Origin: Gammaproteobacteria bacterium HGW-Gammaproteobacteria-1
Lineage (GTDB): Bacteria; Pseudomonadota; Gammaproteobacteria; Thiohalomonadales; Thiohalomonadaceae
DNA: 49,120 nucleotides
Direction: 5' to 3'
Assembly (NCBI GenBank): GCA_002840095.1
Contig: PGZL01000015.1
Location: forward strand, 25,757-74,876
Made by a program: the position numbers and the translations under genes. The notes below the pieces were generated by a model. That model worked only from the letters and a program-made list of their open reading frames with translations. It did no database searches and was not told where the DNA came from. This document shows, piece after piece, positions 1-8,340 of the stretch. Numbering within the stretch: position 1 is the stretch's first letter; the number at the start of each line of letters is the position of its first letter.

Positions 1-98
1 CGAAACTCGAAACTCGAAACTCGAAACTCGAAACTCGAAACTCGAAACTCGAAACTCGAAACTCGAAACTCGAAACTCGAAACTCGAAACTCGAAACT
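1..98. repeat. CGAAACT heptamer array, 14 perfect units
   Basis: Fourteen uninterrupted copies of the 7-base unit CGAAACT run from the window edge to position 98, three bases past the stop codon of the minus-strand yciK gene. Read in yciK's sense the unit is AGTTTCG. The same unit forms two-armed arrays after hpnC and ubiG, so a CGAAACT-sense second arm probably lies beyond the left edge (inference). Because 7 and 3 share no factor, the array passes through every frame and has no stop on either strand. Confidence 0.97.
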
Positions 99-101
99 TT
101 C

Positions 102-842
102 CTATTGCGCGCTCGTCCGCTGTCCGTTGGTGCCACGGCTGTCCGGCCCCAGCAGGTAGAGGTAGACGGCCATGATTTCTTCCGGGCGTCGCAGGGTGTT
201 GGGATCCTCACCGGGGTACGCCTTGGCGCGCAGGGTGGTGCGTACCGCGCCCGGGTCGATGCTGTTGACGCGGATGGGGGTGTTGGTCTCCAGTTCGTCG
301 GCCCAGATTTCCATCATGTTCTCGCAGGCGGCCTTGGTGATGCCGTAGGCACCCCAGTAGGCGCGGCCCTTGCGGCCGACGCTGCTGCTGGTGAACAGCA
401 CCGAGGCATCCGTGGACTTCTTCAGCAGCGGCAGCACCGCGCGGGTGAGCAGGAAGGGGGCGTGCAGGTTCACCTGCATCAGCTTGGCCCATTGTTCCAG
501 GTCGTACTGCTCCAGCGGCGTCAGCGTGCCCAGCAGGGCGGCATTGTGCAGCAGGCCGTCCAGACGGCCGAATTCCTGTTCCAGCGTCACTGCCAGTTCT
601 TCGTAATCCTTGGGCGCCGCGCCTTCCAGGTTCATCGGGTAGATTGCGGGCTGCGGCGCGCCGCTCTGCTCGATGGCGTCGTACACCTTTTCCAGCTTAC
701 GGATGCTGCGGCCCAGCAGGACCACGGTGGCGCCGTGGGCGGCGAAGGATTTTGCCGCGGCGGCGCCGATGCCGTCGCTGGCGCCGGTGACCAGGATGAC
801 GCGGTCCTTGAGCAGATCGGGGGCGGGCTTGTAATTCTTCAT
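102..842 (-). CDS. yciK: YciK-family short-chain dehydrogenase/reductase
   Basis: A 246-residue SDR oxidoreductase, close to the usual YciK length of about 250. The N-terminal NAD(P)-binding motif TGASDGIG is at residues 19-26, the structural HNAA at 99-102, catalytic serines near 152-154 and the Tyr-x-x-x-Lys pair at Y166/K170. The ATG at 842 is chosen because AGAGGAA lies just upstream on the coding strand. The same frame stays open far upstream, but only because the frameshifted hpnE happens to be in that frame. The physiological substrate of YciK is not established. The position beyond ubiG and mupP echoes the ubiG-mupP-yciK order of Pseudomonas, here interrupted by hopanoid genes and rmuC. 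Confidence 0.93.
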   Translation of the reverse strand: MKNYKPAPDLLKDRVILVTGASDGIGAAAAKSFAAHGATVVLLGRSIRKLEKVYDAIEQSGAPQPAIYPMNLEGAAPKDYEELAVTLEQEFGRLDGLLHNAALLGTLTPLEQYDLEQWAKLMQVNLHAPFLLTRAVLPLLKKSTDASVLFTSSSVGRKGRAYWGAYGITKAACENMMEIWADELETNTPIRVNSIDPGAVRTTLRAKAYPGEDPNTLRRPEEIMAVYLYLLGPDSRGTNGQRTSAQ

Positions 843-886
843 CGTGGTTCCTCTCGGCGCGTACTCGCCCTTGCTTGGTTTCTGAT

Positions 887-2168
887 TCAGCGTAGCAGGT
901 TGATGATGCGGCGCGCGCATTGTACTCCACTGCGCACGGCTCCTTCGAGCGTCGCAGGGTAACCGGTGTCGGTGTAGTCGCCGGCCAGCCAGAGGCGGGG
1001 CAGTGCGGTGGCATTGCCGGGGCGCCGGGCATTTACGCCGACATCGCATAGAAAAGTGGCGCGCCGTTCCCGTACCACGCGCAGGGTTTGCACCGTCGGC
1101 CAGTGAGGGAAGTGTGCGGCGATTTCGCCGCCGATCCGTGCGCCGAGCTGCGCCGGATCGAGGTCCGCATGCGGACCGGGGCCGCTGAGCACCGCCGCCA
1201 TCAGGCCATGCTGGCCGCACAGGACGCCGCGGTCGATGAGCCACAGCCCCATCCCGGTGCTGAGGCCCAGCATGGCATGGCCGAGCGTGACCGCGGGTGG
1301 ATACGCCAGGTAGACCGTGGTGATGGGTGCGCTGCCCAGGGCCGCCAGCTGCCGGGCCAGCGGCGCGAGCTGCGGGTGGGCGGCGCCATGGTGCCGTGGC
1401 GAGAACGACATGACTGGCGGGTTGCAGTCCGTCCCGGGTCACCACGCCGAACGTCGCGTCGGTGCATGCGAGGGAACGGACCCGGGCGCGGACCGTGACT
1501 TTGCCGCCGTGCCGTTCGATATGGCGGCGCGCCGGCTCCGGCAGGAGGCGACCGAGGTCGGTGCGCGGGTGGATCAGGTCGGCATCGCGGCGCCGCCGCG
1601 CGAATGCATCGCGCAGCACGCGCAGAAACACTTGGGCCGAGGCCTGGGCCGGAGGCGTGTTGAGGGTGGCCAGGCACAGGGGCTCCCACAGGGCGCGCAC
1701 CAGTGCGGCAGGCTGATCGGCCAGCAGGACGGCCACGCTGATGTCGGGCGCTATGGCAAAGCGCTGCCGCCAGGCGCGCAGGCAGAAGCGCAGCGCCGCC
1801 CGGCGCTCGCCCGGCCGCAGCCCGGCGGCACGCCACAGCGCCCACGCCAGGTGCAGTGGCGCGGGGAGGGGCGGGGCGCTGAGTTGCAACAGCGCGTCGT
1901 CCCGTTGCACGGCAAGCTGCAGGGTGTCGCGTTGCAACAGCTCCGGCTCCGCACCCAACCGCGCCATCAGGCGCAGGGTTTCCCGGTAGGCGCCTATCAA
2001 CAGGTGCTGGCCGTTGTCGACGGTGAGTCCGTCCAGCGCGACGCTGCGGGCGCGCCCGCCCAGCTGCGGGGCGGATTCCAGCACCTGCACCGGTACGCCG
2101 GCGGCGGCCAGTTCCGCCGCGGCGGCCAGGCCGGCCCAGCCGCCGCCCACGACGACGACGGGGTTCAT
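887..2168 (-). pseudogene. hpnE: Hydroxysqualene dehydroxylase HpnE, broken by a frameshift
   Basis: HpnE is an FAD-dependent amine-oxidase-fold enzyme that converts hydroxysqualene to squalene, the last of the HpnC/D/E steps. The N-terminal part (from ATG 2168) carries the FAD dinucleotide motif GGGWAG and reads through residue ~259, ending in VVLATAP. The C-terminal part, beginning at HHGAAHPQL and ending at 887, is in another frame and includes the family's C-terminal WLAGDYTDTGYPATLEGA stretch. The switch lies at about 1390, at a CACC|ATGG site where one added C would restore a ~426-residue protein of normal length. The start overlaps the hpnD stop by four bases (ATGA). It is either a real one-base deletion or a sequencing/assembly error; nothing else is degraded. 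Confidence 0.85.
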
Positions 2169-3022
2169 CCGGCCTTGCGCTGCCGCCGTGCCTCGCCGCG
2201 TGCCGTGCGCCAGGCGATCCACAGCTTGCGCCAGGGTGACAGCCGCACGCGCCGCTCCAGCACCGGGTAGTCCTGCTGTTCGATGGCGTCGAGGGTGGAG
2301 AGATAAATGGCGGCCATGATCAGGCCGCTGCGCTGGCTGTAGCGATCCACGATGGGCAGCTGGGCGAAGGCCTTGTCGTAGTAGGTGCGGGCGCGCTGGG
2401 CCTGGCAGCGCAGCAGTTCGCGCATGCCGTCGGACATGCGCCGCGCCAGCACGTCCTCGGCGCTGACGCCGAAGCGTGCCATTTCGTCGGCGGGAAGATA
2501 GATGCGGCCACGCGCCGCGTCCTCGCCCACGTCGCGCAGAATATTGGTGAGCTGGAAGGCCATGCCGAGATCGTGGGCATATTTCAACGTGTGGCGGTCT
2601 TCGTAGCCGAAGATGGTGGCGGCCATCAGGCCGACCACGCTGGCGACACGATAGCAGTACAGCGACAGATCCTTGAACGAGGCATAGCGGGTCTGGGTCA
2701 AGTCCATCGCCATGCCGTCGATGATTTCCGCGAAATACTCCTGCGGCAGGTCGTAGCGCGCGACGGCGGCCTGCAACGCCTGCGTTACCGGGTGCTGCGG
2801 AGTACCGGCGTAGAGGCGCGCAATTTCGCCGCGCCACCAGTCCAGCTTGGCCTGGGCCACCACCGGCTCGGTGCAGTCGTCCACCACGTCGTCGACCTCG
2901 CGACAAAAGGCATACAGCGCCATGATGGCGCGGCGCTGCTCTGTCGGCAGGAACAGAAAGCTGTAATAAAAACTCGAACCGCTGCGGGCGGTTTTGTTCT
3001 CGCAGTATTGGTCGGGGGTCAT
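2165..3022 (-). CDS. hpnD: Presqualene diphosphate synthase HpnD
   Basis: A 285-residue squalene/phytoene synthase-family protein that joins two farnesyl diphosphates into presqualene diphosphate. The two Asp-rich Mg-diphosphate motifs are visible: EVDDVVDD at residues 42-49 and RDVGED at 163-168, followed by RGRIYLP. The start at 3022 (MTPDQYC) is preferred. An upstream ATG at 3121 would add 33 residues read through the CGAAACT repeat and the hpnC end, giving an SFEFRV / RNSKLET-like sequence that is clearly repeat-derived. hpnE follows with an ATGA overlap, implying translational coupling. HpnC, HpnD and HpnE together replace the single-enzyme squalene synthase. Confidence 0.95.
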   Translation of the reverse strand: MTPDQYCENKTARSGSSFYYSFLFLPTEQRRAIMALYAFCREVDDVVDDCTEPVVAQAKLDWWRGEIARLYAGTPQHPVTQALQAAVARYDLPQEYFAEIIDGMAMDLTQTRYASFKDLSLYCYRVASVVGLMAATIFGYEDRHTLKYAHDLGMAFQLTNILRDVGEDAARGRIYLPADEMARFGVSAEDVLARRMSDGMRELLRCQAQRARTYYDKAFAQLPIVDRYSQRSGLIMAAIYLSTLDAIEQQDYPVLERRVRLSPWRKLWIAWRTARGEARRQRKAG

Positions 3023-3028
3023 ATTCTC

Positions 3029-3094
3029 AGTTTCGAGTTTCGAGTTTCGAGTTTCGGGTCGGATTTCGAAACTACAAACCCGAAACTCGAAACT
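3029..3094. repeat. Two-armed CGAAACT heptamer array between hpnC and hpnD
   Basis: Four AGTTTCG units (3029-3056) face four CGAAACT-type units (3067-3094: CGAAACT, ACAAACC, CGAAACT, CGAAACT) across a 10-base spacer, so transcripts could fold into a ~28-bp hairpin. The right end is five bases from the hpnC stop codon at 3100-3102, and the left end is six bases from the hpnD start. It therefore also supplies the hpnD 5' leader and may hide or expose its ribosome binding site (inference). Confidence 0.95.
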
Positions 3095-3099
3095 GTGTT

Positions 3100-3984
3100 T
3101 TAGTCGAACACGCTGCGCCACAGTATCACGGGCCAGTCGCGCCGGCGCAGGCGCGGCCGTGAAAACGGCGCCGTGTCCAGATTTGCTTCCAGCCGCTCCA
3201 ATACCCGCAGTCCCGCCGTGACAATGAGACGTATCTCCCAGCCGAAGCGGCCGCGCAGGCGCCGCCCCAGCGGTGCGCCTGCTTGCATCAAATCGCGGCT
3301 GCGGCGGTATTGCAGGCGCAGCAGTCCCCGCAGTGCTTCATCGTTACGGCGATCACGGAAATGGTCCGGGCCGATGCCGTACTGTTCCATTTCGTCGCCG
3401 GGGATATAGATGCGGCCGGTTTCATCATAGTCCTGGAGCAGATCCTGGTGGAAATTGATCAGCTGCAGGGCGGTGCAAACGTGATCGGACAGCAGCAGGT
3501 TTTCCCCGCTGGCCGCGCCGTTCAGATGCAGCAGCAGGTGGCCCACGGGATTGGCGGAGCGGCGGCAATAGTCGAGCAGTTCGGCGGCATCGGCGTAGCG
3601 TTGCCGGGTTACGTCCTGACGGAAGGCGGAGAGCAGGTCGTGGAACAGTTGCAGCGGCAAGCGGTGCCGGGCGATGACGTCGGCCAGGGCGATGAACACG
3701 GGATCGCCGCTGGGCCGGCCGAGTGCCAGGGCATCGAGTTCGCCGGCGTAGCCGTCGAGCAGGGTCAGCCGTTGTGCGGCAGTCCGCTCGCACTCGTCGG
3801 CAAAGTCGTCGGCACTGCGGGCAAAGGCGTAGATGACGGCGATGGGACGGCGCAGCCGGGCCGGCAGCAGGCGCGAGGCCACCGGGAAGTTTTCGTAATG
3901 GTTGCGCGCCAGCTGTTCACAATAGGCATAGGCCTGTGCCAGGGTGTACGCTGTTGCGCCGGCTGTGATAGCGTCAGCCGGCAT
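3100..3984 (-). CDS. hpnC: Hydroxysqualene synthase HpnC
   Basis: A 294-residue squalene/phytoene synthase-family protein. HpnC converts presqualene diphosphate to hydroxysqualene between HpnD and HpnE. Key features are the family opening HYENFPVASRLLP at residues 29-41, first Asp motif SADDFADE (57-64), and second Asp-rich motif QDLLQDYDETGRIYIP (about 180-195). It is the first gene of the minus-strand hpnC-hpnD-hpnE-yciK run and is separated from hpnD by a heptamer array. The ATG at 3984 lacks a convincing Shine-Dalgarno sequence, so the true start could differ slightly. The next gene upstream diverges only 26 bases away. Confidence 0.93.
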   Translation of the reverse strand: MPADAITAGATAYTLAQAYAYCEQLARNHYENFPVASRLLPARLRRPIAVIYAFARSADDFADECERTAAQRLTLLDGYAGELDALALGRPSGDPVFIALADVIARHRLPLQLFHDLLSAFRQDVTRQRYADAAELLDYCRRSANPVGHLLLHLNGAASGENLLLSDHVCTALQLINFHQDLLQDYDETGRIYIPGDEMEQYGIGPDHFRDRRNDEALRGLLRLQYRRSRDLMQAGAPLGRRLRGRFGWEIRLIVTAGLRVLERLEANLDTAPFSRPRLRRRDWPVILWRSVFD

Positions 3985-4010
3985 AGACCAATGAATGACG
4001 GAGTAGGGAC

Positions 4011-4199
4011 ATGAAAAAGCTGTTGTTTCTGATCATCGTCGTGTTGCTGGCCGGCGTCTGGTTCGGCATCAATATCGCCCGCGACAAGCCCTTGCTGAGC
4101 AATCCATTCGAGGAGAAGAGCCTGCGCGACAAGGCGAAGGACACGGCCAAGGATCTGTACCAGGAATCCAAGGAAGCGATCAAGAAGTCGCTGGACTGA
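4011..4199 (+). CDS. Small single-pass membrane protein, function unknown
   Basis: A 62-residue protein with a hydrophobic N-terminal helix (residues 4-20) that could be a membrane anchor or uncleaved signal, followed by a charged segment rich in Lys, Asp and Glu (residues 36-62) likely to be helical and soluble. GGAGTAGGG lies just upstream of the ATG. It diverges from hpnC with a 26-base gap and converges on rmuC with only three bases between stop codons, so it is probably its own transcription unit whose promoter lies inside hpnC. I do not recognise a family. A role in the envelope beside hopanoid genes would be speculation. Confidence 0.75.
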   Translation: MKKLLFLIIVVLLAGVWFGINIARDKPLLSNPFEEKSLRDKAKDTAKDLYQESKEAIKKSLD

Positions 4200-4202
4200 G
4201 CC

Positions 4203-5474
4203 TCAGGGCTTGTCTTCATCGGCGGTCACGTCGCGGGCCGCCACCTCGATCTGCGCTACCTCGGACAGCTCCTTCTTGGCGCTGATCCCCATTTCATTGA
4301 AGCGGCGCATGCTGGGCAGTACCCGGGTGTCGAAGGTGCCCACGGTCTTGTTGAAGTGGCCGACGCTGCTTTCCAGGCTCTTGCCCAGGCGGCCGAGGTG
4401 CTCGGTGAACGTGGCGACGCGGCCGTACAGCTCTTCCCCCAGCTTGCGGATCTGTTCTGCGTTTTCCGCCAGGGCCTGCTGGCGCCAGCCGTAGGCGACG
4501 GCACGCAGCAGGGCGATGAAACTGGTGGGGGTGGCCAGGATCACCTTGTCGCTCAGGGCATCTTCCAGCAGCTTGCGGTCCAGCTCCAGGGCGGCGGAGA
4601 GGAACTGCTCGCCCGGGATGAACAGCACCACGAAGTCCGGCGTGTTCTTGAACTGCTGCCAGTAGGCCTTGGCGGACAGTTCACGCACCCGCTCGCGCAC
4701 CTTGCGCGCGTGACGCTCCAGCTCCTTGCGTCGCGTCTCGTCGTCGCCGGCCTCGATGGCGCTCAGATAGGCATCCAGCGGCGTCTTGGCGTCGACGATG
4801 ATGTCGCGGCCGTCGGGCATGCGCACAATCATGTCGGGGCGCAGGTTGCCGTCCTCGGTGCGTACCTGCTCCTGTTCGAAAAAGTCGCAGTGCTCCACCA
4901 TGCCGGCCAGCTCGGCCAGTCGCTTTAGGGTCATTTCGCCCCATTGGCCGCGCACTTCCGGGCGCCGCAGCGCCTGCACCAGATTGCGCGTCTCGCCCTG
5001 CAGCATGCGGTGGGCCTCGGCCATGGACTCCAGGTGCTTGGTCAGAGAGCCGTAGGCTTCGGCGCGGCTCTTCTCCACCTCCTGGATCTGCTTTTCGGTC
5101 TTCTCCAGCGCCTCGCGGATGGGTTTTACCAGGTTCTCCACCGCCTTTTCCCGCTGCGCCAGCTCGCCCTGCGCCTGGACGTGGAACTGCTTGAGGTTTT
5201 CCTGCGCCAGGCGCAGGAACTCGCCGCTGTTGTGCTTGAGGGCCTCGCTGGCCATGGTGCTGAAGGTGCCGGCCAGGTTTTCGCGCACCTGCTCCAGGGC
5301 GAGGCTCTTCTCGATGGCGGAGCGGCGCTCGCCGTCCAGTTCCGCCTGCAGGCGCGCATTGTCCTCACGCAGCAGGATGACGCGACGCTGGAGCAGGAAG
5401 TAGGTGATGGCGGCGCTGAGCAGGGCGGCCAGCAGCGTCGCCAGGATGAGCAGCAGCAGGTAGGTTTCCGTCAT
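4203..5474 (-). CDS. rmuC: DNA recombination protein RmuC
   Basis: A 423-residue RmuC. The layout is typical: an N-terminal membrane helix (residues 4-28), a long coiled coil (about 30-180) and a C-terminal nuclease-like domain with MPDGRDIIVDAKTPLDAYL, the conserved Asp/Lys segment of the family, followed by FVVLFIPGEQFLSAALE. RmuC limits inversions between short inverted repeats, which is notable given the inverted-repeat arrays nearby, though no link is shown. It lies 59 bases downstream of mupP on the same strand. Confidence 0.95.
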   Translation of the reverse strand: MTETYLLLLILATLLAALLSAAITYFLLQRRVILLREDNARLQAELDGERRSAIEKSLALEQVRENLAGTFSTMASEALKHNSGEFLRLAQENLKQFHVQAQGELAQREKAVENLVKPIREALEKTEKQIQEVEKSRAEAYGSLTKHLESMAEAHRMLQGETRNLVQALRRPEVRGQWGEMTLKRLAELAGMVEHCDFFEQEQVRTEDGNLRPDMIVRMPDGRDIIVDAKTPLDAYLSAIEAGDDETRRKELERHARKVRERVRELSAKAYWQQFKNTPDFVVLFIPGEQFLSAALELDRKLLEDALSDKVILATPTSFIALLRAVAYGWRQQALAENAEQIRKLGEELYGRVATFTEHLGRLGKSLESSVGHFNKTVGTFDTRVLPSMRRFNEMGISAKKELSEVAQIEVAARDVTADEDKP

Positions 5475-5533
5475 GGACTGTCCTTGGCGCCGTTGGGGTA
5501 GGCGGGGAGTTTATCACGCCCCCGGCGGGCGGC

Positions 5534-6199
5534 TCAGGCGATGCGGCGGTCGAGCCAGTGCAGCAGGTCCAGCGGAGCGTTCACCTCGCCGTCGGCGCCC
5601 CAATCGGCGGGGTGGTCCTCGCTGCCGATATAACCGTACAGGGCGACCAGCGTGGCCATGCCGGCGTTGCGCCCGGCGGCGATGTCACGCTCGGCGTCGC
5701 CCAGATAGAGGCATTCCGCCGCGGCGCTGCCTGCCTCGTTGCAGGCGAGCAGCATGGGGGCCGGGTGGGGTTTGCGCTCGGGCAGGGTGTCGCCGCTGAC
5801 GACGGTGACGGCGCGGTCGACGAGGCCCAGGCCGGCCATCAGCGGATCGGTGAGCCAGGCCGGCTTGTTGGTGACCACGCCCCAGTTGAGCCCGCGTGCC
5901 TCGATGTCGGCCAGCAGCTCCGCCATGCCCGGAAACAGGCGGGTGCCGCGGGTGATGTTGCTGCGGTAGATGTCGAGAAAGAAGTCGCGCAGGCGATCGA
6001 ATTCCCCCTGCGGCAATTCCGTGCCGAAGGCCAGCTGCAACAGCGCCGTGCCGCCGTGGGACACCACCGGACGGATGACGTCGAAGGGCAGCGGGGCGCG
6101 CCCGGCATGCTCCAGTGTGCGGTTGAGGGCATAGGCGAGATCCGGCGCGGTATCGGCCAGGGTACCGTCGAGGTCGAACAGTATGGTGCGGAGGGGCAT
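5534..6199 (-). CDS. mupP: HAD phosphatase, MupP-type (MurNAc-6-phosphate phosphatase)
   Basis: A 221-residue HAD-IA hydrolase with all four motifs: nucleophile FDLDGT (D9, D11), TN at 110-111, K143 and GDAERD at 167-172. General annotation would call it phosphoglycolate phosphatase. The C-terminal YGYIGSEDHPADWGAD closely resembles the corresponding stretch of Pseudomonas MupP as I recall it, and the ubiG-adjacent position matches. MupP removes phosphate from N-acetylmuramate 6-phosphate in the cytosolic peptidoglycan recycling route that feeds AmgK/MurU. Those partners are not in this window, so Gph remains the alternative. The gap to ubiG contains a heptamer array. Confidence 0.85.
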   Translation of the reverse strand: MPLRTILFDLDGTLADTAPDLAYALNRTLEHAGRAPLPFDVIRPVVSHGGTALLQLAFGTELPQGEFDRLRDFFLDIYRSNITRGTRLFPGMAELLADIEARGLNWGVVTNKPAWLTDPLMAGLGLVDRAVTVVSGDTLPERKPHPAPMLLACNEAGSAAAECLYLGDAERDIAAGRNAGMATLVALYGYIGSEDHPADWGADGEVNAPLDLLHWLDRRIA

Positions 6200-6206
6200 T
6201 AAAATC

Positions 6207-6291
6207 AGTTTCGAGTTTCGAGTTTCGAGTTTCGAGTTTCGGACAGCTCCGGATTGCGGGTTTCGAAACCCGAAACCCGCAACTCGAAACT
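6207..6291. repeat. Two-armed CGAAACT heptamer array between ubiG and mupP
   Basis: Five AGTTTCG units (6207-6241) and four CGAAACT-type units (6264-6291: CGAAACC, CGAAACC, CGCAACT, CGAAACT) flank a 22-base spacer. The right arm runs into the ubiG stop codon (6290-6292), so the last two bases of the array are part of that stop. The left end is eight bases from the mupP start. Arm order relative to the upstream gene is the same as after hpnC. Confidence 0.95.
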
Positions 6292-6997
6292 ATTCCTTTA
6301 TGCAGTGCGCCATGTAGTTCACGTCCAGATCCCGTCCCAGGGAGTAGCTGCGCGTGAGCGGGTTGTAGCTCATCCCGGTGAGCTCCTTCAGCACCAGGCC
6401 GCCCTGGCGGATGCCCTGTTCCAGTTCCGACGGGCGGATGAACTTGGCGAAATCGTGGGTGCCGCGCGGCAGCAGCCGCAGCAGGTATTCGGCACCGACG
6501 ATGGCGAACAGCCAGGCCTTGGGATTGCGGTTGATGGTGGAGAGAAACACATGGCCGCCCGGCTTGACCAGCCGGGCGCAGGCGGCGATGACTGAAGCCG
6601 GGTCCGGCACGTGTTCCAGCATCTCCATGCAGGTGACCACGTCGAAGCTGCCCGGCATTTCCGTCGCCAGCTGTTCGGCGGTGGTGCGGCGATAGGTCAC
6701 CTCCACGCCGGACTCCAGCTTGTGCAGCTGCGCCACTTCCAGCGGGGCCTCACCCATGTCGATGCCGGTGACATGGGCGCCGCGTGCCGCCATGCTCTCG
6801 GCCAGGATGCCGCCGCCGCAGCCCACGTCCAGCACGGTCTTGCCGGCCAGGGCGGCGCGCTGATCGATGTAGTCCAGGCGCAGGGGATTGATGTCGTGCA
6901 GCGGCTTGAACTCGCTGTCCGGATCCCACCAGCGCGAGGCCAGGGCCTCGAATTTTCCGACTTCGGCGTGGTCGACGTTGTGCGTCGTGCCGCTCAT
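6290..6997 (-). CDS. ubiG: Ubiquinone biosynthesis O-methyltransferase UbiG
   Basis: A 235-residue class I SAM-dependent methyltransferase that performs both O-methylations in ubiquinone synthesis. The SAM-binding VLDVGCGGG is at residues 55-63, the family opening [19 protein letters not shown] at 16-34, and the post-motif [10 protein letters not shown] is typical of UbiG. Its ATG overlaps the mtaD stop by four bases (ATGA) and its Shine-Dalgarno AAGGAG lies inside the last codons of mtaD, so translation is probably coupled. mupP follows after a repeat array. Confidence 0.97.
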   Translation of the reverse strand: MSGTTHNVDHAEVGKFEALASRWWDPDSEFKPLHDINPLRLDYIDQRAALAGKTVLDVGCGGGILAESMAARGAHVTGIDMGEAPLEVAQLHKLESGVEVTYRRTTAEQLATEMPGSFDVVTCMEMLEHVPDPASVIAACARLVKPGGHVFLSTINRNPKAWLFAIVGAEYLLRLLPRGTHDFAKFIRPSELEQGIRQGGLVLKELTGMSYNPLTRSYSLGRDLDVNYMAHCIKE

Positions 6998-8334
6998 GGC
7001 TGCTCCTTAATATGTTCGTCTTTGTTGTGAATCTTTTCGCGCCAGTGGCACGCGCGGGCCAGGGCCGCGTCCATGTCCAGCGTGGTGAGTTCGCGCCCCT
7101 TGAGCAGATGGCGGCCCGCCACCCAGACATCGGTGACCTTGTCCCGGCTGACCGAATAGACCAGCTTGGACAGCGGGTGGTAGAGCGGTTGGGTTTCCAC
7201 GTCACCGAGATATACGGCGGCGATGTCGGCCTGCTTGCCGACGTTGAGTGAGCCGGTTTCCCTGTCCAGGCCGAGGGCGCGCGCGCCGCCCAGCGTGGCC
7301 ATGTACAGGGCGCTGGCGGCGGGAATGGCGCTGGCATCGCCGGCGACTCCTTTGGCCAGGAGGGCTGCGGTGCGCATTTCACCGATTATATCCAGGTCGT
7401 TGTTGCTGGCGGCGCCGTCGGTGCCAAGCGCCACGTTGATCCCGGCCTGATGCAGCTTGTATACCGGGCAAAAGCCGCTGGCCAGCTTGAGGTTCGATTC
7501 CGGGCAATGGACGACGTGCAGGCCGGATTCGGCGCAGCGCTCGATTTCGGCGTCGTTGAGCTGGGTCATGTGTACCGCCAGCAGGCGCGGCGAGAGCAGG
7601 CCCAGGCTGTCGAGGCGGGCCAGGGGGCGCTGGCCGCTGGAGGCCAGCGCCTGGTTCACCTCGTCTGCGGTTTCGTGGACGTGCATGTGGATGGGCACGT
7701 CCAGCTCTTCGGCGTACATGGCCACCTTTTCCAGTGCGGCGTTACCCACCGTATAGGGCGCGTGCGGCGCGAAGGCGGTACTGATCAGGGGATGGCTGTG
7801 GTACCGGTCGTGCAGCTGGATGCCCTTGCGCAGATATTCGTCGGCATCCTGCGCCCAGGCGGAAGGGAAGTCGATGACGATGAGCCCCACCGTTGCGCGC
7901 ATCCCCACCTGCGCCGCACAGCGGGCGGTGACATCGGGGTAGAAATACATATCGTTGAAGCAGGTAACGCCGCCACGCAGCATCTCGGCCATGGCCAGCT
8001 GGGTGCCGTCGTGGACGAACTCCTCGCTGACCCAGCGTGCCTCGGTGGGCCAGATGTGATCGTTGAGCCAGCGCATCAGCGGCAGGTCATCGGCCAGGCC
8101 GCGCATCAGGTTCATGGCGGCGTGGGTGTGGGCGTTGATGAGGCCCGGAATCAGGGCGTGGTCCGGCAACTCCAGCTCGGTTTCGGCGCGGTAGCGGAGG
8201 CGGGCCTCGCTGCTGGGCAGCAGGGCCAGGATACGGCCATCGGAAATGGCGATGCTGTGGTGCTCCAGCACCACGTTGTCCGGTTCGACCGGGATGATCC
8301 AGCGGGCGTGGAGTAGGGTGTCGACGCTTTGCAT
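6994..8334 (-). CDS. mtaD: 5-methylthioadenosine/S-adenosylhomocysteine deaminase
   Basis: A 446-residue TRZ/ATZ-type amidohydrolase. Metal ligands are seen as NAHTH (H69, H71), MHVHE (H218) and [10 protein letters not shown] (D306), as in MTA/SAH deaminases. It deaminates methylthioadenosine to methylthioinosine, entering the salvage route in which MtnA acts later. The start at 8334 (MQSVDTLL) is preferred over an upstream GTG-type extension that has a low-complexity Pro/Ala stretch. There is no clear Shine-Dalgarno sequence, and a candidate promoter sits so close that the mRNA may be nearly leaderless. It leads the mtaD-ubiG-mupP operon. Confidence 0.92.
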   Translation of the reverse strand: MQSVDTLLHARWIIPVEPDNVVLEHHSIAISDGRILALLPSSEARLRYRAETELELPDHALIPGLINAHTHAAMNLMRGLADDLPLMRWLNDHIWPTEARWVSEEFVHDGTQLAMAEMLRGGVTCFNDMYFYPDVTARCAAQVGMRATVGLIVIDFPSAWAQDADEYLRKGIQLHDRYHSHPLISTAFAPHAPYTVGNAALEKVAMYAEELDVPIHMHVHETADEVNQALASSGQRPLARLDSLGLLSPRLLAVHMTQLNDAEIERCAESGLHVVHCPESNLKLASGFCPVYKLHQAGINVALGTDGAASNNDLDIIGEMRTAALLAKGVAGDASAIPAASALYMATLGGARALGLDRETGSLNVGKQADIAAVYLGDVETQPLYHPLSKLVYSVSRDKVTDVWVAGRHLLKGRELTTLDMDAALARACHWREKIHNKDEHIKEQP

Positions 8335-8340
8335 GGGCGA

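Noticed and set aside
1-98. CRISPR array
   Set aside because: Units are seven bases with no spacers and no cas genes are present; it is a simple tandem array.
102-2906. A 934-codon open frame covering yciK and most of hpnE/hpnD
   Set aside because: It joins yciK with the hpnE N-terminal half only because both share a frame; between them the frame is antisense-like low-complexity sequence, and the HpnE C-terminal half is in another frame.
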